The translations under genes and the position numbers were made by a program. This document shows positions 55,680-64,000 of a stretch of 64,000 bases of DNA, in pieces. A model generated the notes under the pieces. It worked only from the letters and a program-made list of their open reading frames with translations, was not told the origin of the DNA and did not search any database. Source of the DNA: Hysterium pulicare CBS 123377 (Eukaryota; Ascomycota; Dothideomycetes; Hysteriales; Hysteriaceae); contig AJFK01001066.1 of NCBI GenBank assembly GCA_000467715.1, forward strand, positions 62,001-126,000. The letters run 5' to 3'. Position 1 is the first letter of the stretch; the number at the start of each line of letters is the position of its first letter.

Positions 55680-57197
55680 TTATGATTCATCCTGGCGGCA
55701 AATGCAGTAGGCACTGTAGTTGATGATCTGGCAACAACCCGGAGAACTCCCGCAATGGCTGACGAACTGCCAACTGCCGTTGTTGTCACAGACATAGACC
55801 GAGCCACCATTGCAGGCCGTTTGACCAGGAGGGACGCAAACATCTTGGGTAGAAGGAACTGTGGCCTTACCTGGCGTATCATCACGCTTAGAGATGACTG
55901 AATCGATCTGAGCGCCGGAGCCGATCGTTTGGGTGGATACCTCACTGGCCTCCTTGCGGCAGGTGCAGAATGCCCGATCTGCTTCTAGACCTTGGCCATC
56001 ATTGAAAACATTGCCAGAGAGAGTGCAACAGCCCGTGTGGCCACAATCAGCGCTGATTACCCATTGGCCAACCGCATTGCAGACCATGATCAACTGCCCA
56101 GCGCCGCCAATATTTGACCAGTGACCACAACCATATTTACCGGGAGTGCAAACGCCCTGAGCTAAGCCCGTGGTGGACTCATCACGCTCCTCGATGCTCT
56201 TCTCGATCATCTTGATAGGAGCGATCTCAGTAGTGGTCGTTCCTGCCTCACTCTCTTTGCCGCATTCGCAGAATGCACGCTGAGCCATCGGTATGCCATT
56301 GGAATCATAGCTTATATTTCCTTCCAGTTGACAGCATCCAATTTGAGTGCAGTCAGCGGTGAAGATCCAGTTTCCAGATGCATCACATACGAACATGTAC
56401 GGGGTGGGTGCGTTGTTGACGCCCTCAGCGCATGCGTATAAGCCCGGAGTGCAGACGCCGCGCTTCTGGATGTTGTGCCCGACAGATGGATTAGGAGTAG
56501 AATCGATTCCTTGGACGGCTGACCCGCTGACGTTTTCCTCGGAATCGGCTTGGCAGGCGCAGAAAGCCCGTGTAGCCATAGGAAACCCATTGGCGTCTTG
56601 GCCTACAACATTTTCGAGCTGACAGCAGCCGCCGTGTCCACAGTCGGCACTCAGAGTCCAAGTCCCAACGCCATTGCAGACGAAGATGTACCGTGCGACT
56701 TCAGTGTGGTCATCGTTCTCACCACATGCGTACAAGGCCGGAGTGCAAACGCCTTCGGCGAAAGCAGCTGTGGTATCGGCACGTGAAACCAAGCTGGTGG
56801 TAGTTGAGTCGACATCACGAGCGAACTTTTGCGAGCATTGACAGAACGCACGATCGGCTTCGACGTTGCCCTGGGGATCCGTGAAGACATTGCCATCGAG
56901 CAAGCAGCAGTCTGCTTGACCGCAGTCGGCGGAGATGACCCAGTCTTGCTGAGCATTGCAGACCAAGAGGAGACGGCCGTAGTCGGTGGTTCCAGTATAA
57001 TAGCCGCAGGAATACTTGCTCGGAGTGCAAGCCGAGTTCTCGGTGGTCGGAACTGTGGCTGCTCCGTAGGCAACCTGACCTACACCATCGCTACGGGCGA
57101 TCATGCCGAGACTGTCATCATTGGCTGGAGTAGGGGCACCCGCCACTGAGACTGCGAGTACCAAGGCGAGAGCGCCAAACGTCTCAAGCAGCTTCAT
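55680..57197 (-). CDS. Secreted protein of five cysteine-rich modules
   Basis: Single-exon 505-aa reading frame. MKLLETFGALALVLAVSVAG is a signal peptide. Five modules follow at residues ~57-119, 150-213, 246-311, 350-413 and 452-500. The core is C-TPG-x-Y-x-C, then VC-x(5)-W-x(2)-ADCG, a CC pair, and AFCxC. Linkers are Thr/Ser-rich and carry basic sites before modules (NIQKRGVC, ISKRDD, VSRADT), which fit Kex2-type cleavage. The layout suggests a precursor cut into small disulphide-rich proteins. Modules of this CTPG/CC type occur in secreted proteins of filamentous ascomycetes, mostly without known function; carbohydrate binding or host contact are guesses. Two introns lie in the 5' UTR. 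A sixth module follows in frame (see 55476-55679). Confidence 0.82.
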   Translation of the reverse strand: MKLLETFGALALVLAVSVAGAPTPANDDSLGMIARSDGVGQVAYGAATVPTTENSACTPSKYSCGYYTGTTDYGRLLLVCNAQQDWVISADCGQADCCLLDGNVFTDPQGNVEADRAFCQCSQKFARDVDSTTTSLVSRADTTAAFAEGVCTPALYACGENDDHTEVARYIFVCNGVGTWTLSADCGHGGCCQLENVVGQDANGFPMATRAFCACQADSEENVSGSAVQGIDSTPNPSVGHNIQKRGVCTPGLYACAEGVNNAPTPYMFVCDASGNWIFTADCTQIGCCQLEGNISYDSNGIPMAQRAFCECGKESEAGTTTTEIAPIKMIEKSIEERDESTTGLAQGVCTPGKYGCGHWSNIGGAGQLIMVCNAVGQWVISADCGHTGCCTLSGNVFNDGQGLEADRAFCTCRKEASEVSTQTIGSGAQIDSVISKRDDTPGKATVPSTQDVCVPPGQTACNGGSVYVCDNNGSWQFVSHCGSSPGCCQIINYSAYCICRQDES

Positions 57198-57243
57198 GGT
57201 TGATGAGGTGAAAGTGGTGTTTGGTGTGGACGGACGAGGGCTG

Positions 57244-57602
57244 ACTTCATGAGTCAGTCATGAATTGGAAAGTTGAGAGAGAAGAAGGGACTGTGAAAGA
57301 ATGATGGTATGAAAGTAGATTAAGTGAACGTGAGGTCACGATGAAAAGCACACATTGGAAGGTCAAACGTAGAAAGAGGCTTCAGCAGTTGACGACCAGC
57401 GAAGTGAAGTGAAGACGAAATTGAAAGGGAGAAGTAAAAGCAAACCTGTGACTTACTCAAAGCACTTCGAAGTGCAGCTGTTGTTGAAGAAGGCTCTCAC
57501 CTCGGAGTTGACAAACGGGTGAGGCCTTAAGACTTGAGCTGTAGCTTCATGAAAGTGTTAGTATAGATTAATTCGATGGATTCGATGGCCATGATAACTT
57601 AC
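57244..57602 (-). other. 5'-UTR introns of the Cys-rich module gene
   Basis: Intron 1: 57602-57539 (GTAAGT donor, ACTAAC branch, CTACAG acceptor). Intron 2: starts at 57456 (GTAAGT) and ends near 57244 (CTGAC branch, AAG acceptor, less certain). A TATATATA box lies farther upstream near 57726. The order fits a ~500-bp spliced leader. Confidence 0.45.
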
Positions 57603-58287
57603 TTCGAAAGAGAAGCCGAAGAGATAGCTCTTCGTCCGGGCAAAATCGTGAGTGAGGAAAAGGTGGAGTGTCAGAAGAGAGATTGAAGGTGAGGTGGAGT
57701 TCGAAAGAAGAGGGCGTAGGCAGCAGATATATATAAGCAGCTGGGTCCGATTTCAGGAGCGAAAAGGCGGGGTGGAGGAAATTGGCAAGAGCTTGTATCG
57801 TACGAGGTGGTCCGTCCGCCGACGAGCTCCGATCAAGTGAGGTTGACGGTGGCCAGATTGGGAAGGAACAGGACCTTGGAAAGGGCGGTGGGCCCGATCA
57901 CCCGGATTGACCGCCAAGGAGGTAGAAGCTGAGGAGCCCAATAGACTATAGAATGGAAATGAGTAGAAAATGATGACATGTCTTGATCTATATATCGGCG
58001 CCTGGGGAAGGATGGAGTGAGGGGCATTGATGATAACATAAAGCGGAAAGATCTCTCATGGTTACTATGATCATCACCATGAAAGGAACATAAAGACTTC
58101 AATATCATGAATCCAACAACAAATTGTAACGAAATGTACAAACTAGTGTTCCCCCGATCTATAAGATATAATCCAATGCGTAACCTCATGTGGTGAATTA
58201 CCCGCCCGTCTATTGAAAACGCCATGAAATGCAAGTCAGCCGTCAAACACTCTATCACGCATGTGATGGAACAATGAACTCTATGTT
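57603..58287. other. Promoter region of the Cys-rich gene; 3' flank of the ABC-F gene
   Basis: Holds a TATA-type run (tatatata on the minus strand, about 57725-57736) placed to serve the spliced leader. No gene supported in 57750-58287. Confidence 0.4.
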
Positions 58288-61200
58288 CTATTCCTCATCA
58301 TCAGTATCCGGGAAACGTGGTGTGCCCTGTCACCTGTCAGTACTAGATTTCAATGTTTCCAAGCTTGGAAGGCTCACCTTAGGACTATTGAGCCACTCGA
58401 TATGTCTCAATCTCCTTCTGACCTCTCTCTCCTTCATCTGCGCTCTCGTCATTTTCTTCTTCTTCTTCGCCCTAAACTTCATGTCACCTCCTTCAGTCTC
58501 CGACATAGCAGGAGTACCCGTTTCACTTGGAGCAGCCGACGAGACATTTGAGCTGGCAACGCTGCTACCAGGTCGAGAGTCTTCGAACCGGTCCATGCTG
58601 ACTGCCAAGTGCCCTTTGTGAGTGACTCGACCATCCGCGACGTGCCATTGTTCTGGGCAGAGAGCACCGACAAATTCTTCGTTGTGGGAGATCATGATCA
58701 CGCCGCCTCTGTAGTCTCGGATGGCCACAGCGAGCCCACCGAGGGAGTCTCTATCTAAGAAATTGGTAGGCTCGTCAAGGACGAGCAAATGAGGGTTGTT
58801 CCACATCGCACCAGCTGTGCGGACGTTAGTGTTGGACATACAACAATATGCTGAGGTGCGAGGGGTTTGAACTTACCGAGGACGACCTTGACTTTTTGTC
58901 CACCGGAGAGACCAGAAATTTCATTGTGGTTAGCGATGTCTGGGTCCATTCCAAGATCCTCGAAGTGCTTTGAGATTACTTTAGGTTCCAACTGACGGTA
59001 GCCAAGACCCTCACGCGAAGATTCATGATCATCAAACTCCTGGACCATCTTCTGGAAGCCTCTTTCAAGAAGCGTCTCACGAGAAATCATTGTGTTGAAC
59101 TTGGGCAGCATGTTGAGCCACTTGACCTCGTACTGGAAACTCTTCTTGTACTTCTGTCGACCAATCAGGGCCTCGATTTTTCTTGGGCCCTTTCCATCTC
59201 CGAGGTCAATGGGTGTCTCCAGCTGTGCTTTGTCTTCCGCTGTCAAAACACGCGTCTGCTTCATGAGCACCTCACGATCATCACCATTGGCATATCGCCA
59301 CTGTAGGTATTGATTTGGTGTTTTCTCCATGTGCATTTCGACGTGTTCAAGAGCGTGTTGCTTGATGTAACCAATACGCAGATTGGGGTGCTTCTCAACC
59401 TTGCCCTGTTGGGGAATGGTTTCACCAGTGAGCATTTTGATGAGGGTGGATTTGCCGGCACCATTGGCGCCGATAATGGCAACGCGGGATGAGAGCGATA
59501 GAGAGCATGAGGCATCGTAGAGCGAGGGTTTGGAGGCACCGGGATATGTATAAGTGCAGTTCGTCATACGGAGAATGGACCGAGTCATCGACTTGACGCC
59601 AGTCAGAATACCTGGAGGAGGGAACTTGAACTGAACATTCGAGGCTGTGAGTGTGTAGTAACTCTTCGCTTCGGGCTTGACCTTAACGAAAGCGGCGAGA
59701 TTGCCCTTGTAGCAAACAAGCTTCTTCTGTTCGTAATGGTAGATGTCTGTACATACTTCGTCGAGGAAACCGGAGTCGTGACTGACAATCAAGCTGGTGA
59801 TCTCAGTATGGCTCTTCAGATACTCTTGAAGCCACTTTACGTTTGCAACGTCCAAGTGATTAGTAGGTTCGTCCAGAAGTAAGACATCAGCGCGCATCAG
59901 CATTGCTCTGGCTAATGCCAACTTCATCTTCCAACCACCCGATAGAGATCCGACCTGGTTGGATTGTCGCCCGTCTGGACCGGAGGTAAAACCGACTTCT
60001 TCGAGAACGCTGGAAATGCGATCCCTACTCTCATCCGCAAATCGAGGGTCCTTGGAGATGAATTCGAGGATGCTGAGATCCGCATCTTCGCCTTGGTTGT
60101 GCTCCACAAAGCAGGTCTTGACTTCGTCCTGGGGTGGGAAACCTTCTAGTTTGCCCTCGGAAATACTTCTCATTAGGGTTGACTTTCCGGCACCGTTGCG
60201 GCCGCATAGACCATACCTATGACCTTTGAGAAGTCGCAGGTTTGTATGAGATAGCAACAGCATCCCGCCATATCCCAGAGAAAAGGTAGCGTTGACGATC
60301 TCAACTTCACCATCATCTTCTTTGATGGGCTGACCAAATTTGCGGTAGTCTTCTTCGACATAGAATTGATGAACACCATCGGCAACCTTGGTAGAAGATT
60401 CGCTGACCATCAAAGGCGCCAAGTAGGGGGCGACGGACTTTCGGATGCGCTGGATTTCCCGCTGATTGACGTCTTCGGCCACCATTTCTGAGATGTAGCT
60501 TTTAACTAGTGCCCATACATCGGAGTCCCCTGGGAAGTTGTGTAAACCTCCAGCTACTGCAAGCTGTTTCTCAAGGACCTTCAATACGTCTGATGTCGTG
60601 GTCTTCGCAATTACACCTGAAGCGATGTTTCCATCCTTGTCTCCCATAGCCTTCTCAATAACATCCAGAGCTCTTGAGGCGATCTCACGCACTTCTGGCA
60701 AGGAAGCGCGGTCCTTGACAGATTTAACACCTGGTTTCAATTTCGGCAAGAAAGCTCTGGCTTCGATCGGGTCATGAACCAGTTTCGTCAAATTCTCAAC
60801 CACCACGACTGTCTGTCGCAGGACTTCTTGCGCGGTGGAAGGAGTATTCAAGGATCGTTCGAGAAGGGGTGTGAGAAGGGCCAGGACGGGGGAAGTGACG
60901 ATAGCAACGAAGGTCGTCTGCGACAGCGCATGAATGGCCTTCTGCTGGCTCTGTGTGGAGGGGTTCTCCATTGACTTGATGAGAAGGGGTATCCTCGGGG
61001 CAACATCGTCGTTTTGTAGAAGAGTTGTGAGACTGTTCATCGTTTTTACTGCTTGCTTTGAAACCTACCAAACCCTGGTTAGTATCTGGTGATCTCCATT
61101 TTCCGAGACGATACTCACTTCGCTTTTAAGGTCATGCATTCCACCTTCAACGACCGGAATAAGCCCTTCCAGTCTCTTACCCATGGCGTCTCTGAGCACA

Positions 61201-61817
61201 TCCTTCTCTTTCTCCACGTCTATGCTCTCCATACCGATCTTCGCTTTGTCTGCCATTCTGCCCATGAGCTCGAATGCGCCAACCGTGCCCTGCCACTTTC
61301 CGGACTTCTTGCCCAAGTATTTCACAAGCACCGGAAGCAAACCCACAACCTTCGCTTCGGCATCCAAATTCTCGAAAAGCGCATCGAGGGCGTATTGTGC
61401 GGACTCGCGCACTGCTCCAGTCTTATCCGCAAGCGCATCCAAAGCAAGCGGCACCATGGTGTCTTCCTGCAATAAGAATACCACCTCGCCCAACTTCTGC
61501 TCTCTGGGAAATCGCTCGAAAAGCGCTCCAAGCGCATTCATAGCGCCTTCTCTCCGCACAGCATTCTTCTTGTCTCCCGCCGCCTTTCTGATCTCGTCGA
61601 GGATACCATAGCCCTTGAGGCCTCGAAAACCAACAGAGTTTTGGAGGAGCGTGGAGAGGCCGTAAGCGGCCTGTACGGACTCGTGGGAAGTCTTGCTCGT
61701 GAATATCGAGCTGACGATGGAGGAAATTTCGTCTTGAGAAGGGGGTACGGCCGAGGAGTCGACGGACTTGCTAACGATGATTGCCGGAGCCATAGGAGGC
61801 GATTCGTGATGTGGCAT
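58288..61817 (-). CDS. eEF3-family ABC-F ATPase, New1/Elf1 type
   Basis: Four exons: 61817-61119, 61064-58877, 58814-58378 and 58326-58288, 1120 aa. Introns are 54, 62 and 51 bp. The N-terminal ~400 residues are HEAT-like repeats. Two ABC domains follow: Walker A GRNGAGKST (~520), LSGGWKMKL (~610), LLLDEPTNHLD (~629); then GANGAGKST (~767), LSGGQKVKV (~955), LVLDEPTNFLD (~975). Between them lie a four-helix-type region and, inside domain 2, the chromo-like insert of eEF3 proteins (IGRQKYKKSFQYEVKW). The C-terminus is Lys-rich (RAKKKKKMTRAQMKE), ending TPRFPDTDDEE. The tail matches the New1/Elf1 branch rather than canonical eEF3. Those proteins aid translation termination/recycling (New1) or mRNA export (Elf1). 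The N-terminal prion-like part of yeast New1 is absent. Confidence 0.85.
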
Positions 61818-62371
61818 TTCCCTCAGAAGGGAGGAAGAGGGAGTAGCCCTAAAATCTCTTGTGGGTATTTGAAGAGGGCTCTATCGATAGAGTGCTTCGT
61901 GGGTTTAGTTATTTCGTTTAGCGGTCGCACGGTCTGCGCGGAAATTAAGTTGCAGCCCGAATTGTTGAGCCTCAAGGCAGAGCGACCGGCACTCTAGCAG
62001 GAAATGGTAGAGTGGAGAGTGTACACACAAGATAGCGGAAGGGAGGAGGAAGAGCTTTCGTCGGGGAGGCGAGAGTTTTTGGTGTGCTGGTGTCCGGCCG
62101 GGGGTGAGAAAGAAAATAATTCTGTCTGCTGGCTTGGCTGACTGAAAGCCGCCAGGGTGCCGGCCCTTTAGCATTCGAGAATCCTGCACGCTGACATTTT
62201 GCCGGCGCTAATCCGTTTTCGGGCGTAGGGCTGAAAGGTCTTCACTTCATTTCATTTCATCTCATCCACCATATTGTCCAAGTCAGGACTGCTCACCCGA
62301 TACAGGCTGAGATGGAAATACTTGAACTTTACTGAGCTCACGTATCTCCAGAATACGTCACTCCGAGGGAT
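61818..62371. promoter_or_regulatory. Shared intergenic region, ABC-F / HET gene
   Basis: 554 bp between divergent start codons. A short tttcatttcat direct repeat lies near 62246-62262. No TATA box placed. Confidence 0.35.
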
Positions 62372-64000
62372 ATGCTCTATACGGCCTTACCGACTGACAC
62401 ATCAATCCGACTTCTTCTTTTTGAGAACAATGGTTTTAATGATGGGACGGCGATATCTTGCTCTACGGTTATCGCCGATCTCGATGATGAAAGCTCATAT
62501 CTGCCCTACACTTGCCTATCGTACACTTGGGGCTCGCCGTTTCCGCCTTCTCATTCACTCAATGCAAATTATGATTCAAACACCGCATCAAAGAAAGGGC
62601 CCAGAACCAATCATCGTTGTCGATGGAGAACACACCCAAGTGACGCCGAGTCTGTTTGAAGCACTGCAATATCTTGGGCGGACTAATCCTTCCAAACTTA
62701 GTCAGATATGGATCGATGCCATTTGTATTGACCAGCGAAAACCGGAAGCTAATCTTGAGCGTGGAAAGCAGGTCGCAATGATGGATCACATCTACGCAAC
62801 CGCTGAGCATGTGCTGGTATGGCTAGGACCGGAAGACTCGAGGGAGTTTAATCTCGTGATATCTGCCCTACGGAACCTTGCCAGCGTGACGGTTTACGCG
62901 CTTGAAATTGTGCTCATGGATGAAATAATCGACTTATTAGATCCAGCTACGTATGTCAAACTCGGAATCCCCTTCATCTCTCGAGACATCTGGAAGCAGA
63001 TTCGCAACTTTTTTGAGCGTAATTGGTTTCACCGCACCTGGGTCACTCAAGAGGCAGCGCTCGCCCGTTCGATTTCTTTTCATGCTGGAAGTCATGAGAT
63101 TTCGTGGGATGAAATCGAGAAAGCATCTTTTGTCATCTACCGTCTTGGAAAGTTTTTCATGCCTCATTTCACGTATCCTTCTGGAGTTGTGCAACGCCTC
63201 GTGGAACCCGATGATGACCTTCAAACTACGGAATTGACCAACTCAGCTTATCACGGCATAACCAGCATCGCAGAATTTCGAAAGGAGCCGCACGAGTATG
63301 GTCGGAAGCGTATCTTCTCTCACTCAAGTCACCCAAACTACCAGCCACCTATCACCTCCACCAGGGAGTATCTAGGGAATCCTCAAGCCTGGCGAGGGTT
63401 CCGGACGCACATTCTCCACAAGAATCGACAAAGAAAGCATCAGATCCTCGAGACAAGATCTATGGTATATTGGGTCTTTTAGAGGGGATGACGGACGAGA
63501 GAGGAAACAAGCTCATTGAGCCCAACTATGACGAGAAGAACAGTCCAAAGAAATTGTACACCGATATCACGCGAATGCTTTTCATTGATCAGCTCAGTCA
63601 GCTTGGAGTCATAACAACACATAACTACCAATATCACGGTGCCGCTGTGAGAATACCTCCAGTCGAGGATCGCTCAATGCGAAATGTCAAGGATTTGCCT
63701 TCTTGGGTTCCAGATTTCTCGGCTCGAGAACTTCCTCCACACATAACGTCGGCTGCCTTGTTCCATTTCAATGCTTCTGCTCACTTGGTTGGCGGCTATT
63801 TGGAGACGGAAAGCTCTTTTCAGTACGGGCTTCGCGGGGCCTTGATCGATAGAGTTGTGGAGGTGGGAGAGAGTTACGAAGAGCTCAAAGCGACAGCATC
63901 CCTCCGCTACTGCTTGAAAATTGTTGGCAGAATGAGCGAACATGGGCTTGGCGGCATGGATAGAGGAGAGGTGCTGGCCCGTACGCTGATTGCGAACCTT
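62372..64000 (+). CDS. HET-domain protein, partial at right edge
   Basis: Tentative exons 62372-62538, 62594-63309 and 63423 to beyond 64000. HET blocks: YTCLSYTWGSP, joined across a 55-bp intron to KGPEPIIVVDGE. IWIDAICIDQRKPEANLERG, HRTWVTQEAALA and, in exon 3, ASDPRDKIYGILGLL follow. PSWVPDFSARE comes later. Intron 1 has a weak GTTTCC donor but restores the HET pattern exactly. The second junction needs a GTATCT donor and CAAG acceptor; the intervening 113 bp is partly open in the new frame, so a frameshift is also possible. The 3' end is beyond the window. Likely self/non-self recognition, as for the HET gene at 52470. Confidence 0.65.

Noticed and set aside
62274-62590. Upstream part of a 402-aa ORF over the second HET gene
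   Set aside because: Non-HET frame; the HET pattern begins at the ATG at 62372 in another frame and enters this one only after an intron.

Overview
The window is nuclear DNA of a filamentous ascomycete (Pezizomycotina; a Leotiomycete would fit, but the sequence alone does not settle the class). The signs are short spliceosomal introns (mostly 45-160 bp, GTRNGT donors, CTAAC/CTGAC branch sites), HET-domain genes, a nimA kinase, a Rax1/RgsB-type RGS protein, an Msc7-type aldehyde dehydrogenase and an eEF3-family ABC-F ATPase. I built gene models by hand from ORFs, splice signals and protein family patterns. Exon coordinates are given in each entry. No tRNA, rRNA, CRISPR array or intact transposon was recognised.

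Layout. 0-8 kb: two small unknown genes, ribosomal protein eL24, and an F-box-like gene with a tandem hexapeptide repeat plus a short paralog. 8-14 kb: a gene-poor, repeat-rich zone on the minus strand. It holds two arrays of exon-like units with good splice signals: 9.1-10.5 kb, where a start-codon exon is repeated, and 12.0-13.6 kb, with a period of about 450 bp. 15-27 kb: a housekeeping block of UBC13, the SEA/GATOR subunit WDR59/Sea3, an ankyrin-BTB protein and NIMA kinase, arranged as divergent pairs. 29-34 kb: a MARVEL membrane protein with a Gln-rich tail and a secreted astacin-type metalloprotease. 34-36.7 kb: coding-like debris. 36.8-42.5 kb: RGS/Rax1 protein, a short-chain dehydrogenase and an Msc7-like aldehyde dehydrogenase with a 7-nt micro-exon. 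44-50 kb: a second SDR, a glutamine-synthetase-family enzyme and a dienelactone hydrolase. 50-54 kb: a sugar-type MFS transporter divergent from a HET gene. 55-57 kb: a secreted protein built of five cysteine-rich modules, with a sixth module in frame just past the stop codon. 58-62 kb: a New1/Elf1-type ABC-F ATPase. The right edge cuts a second HET gene.

How genes relate. Most genes look independent. Divergent pairs that may share promoters are UBC13/WDR59, BTB/NIMA, SDR/GS, MFS/HET and ABC-F/HET. The most unusual observations are the repeated start-codon exons at 9-10.5 kb, the modular secreted protein with a possible splice- or read-through-controlled sixth module, and the second exon-like array at 12-13.6 kb.
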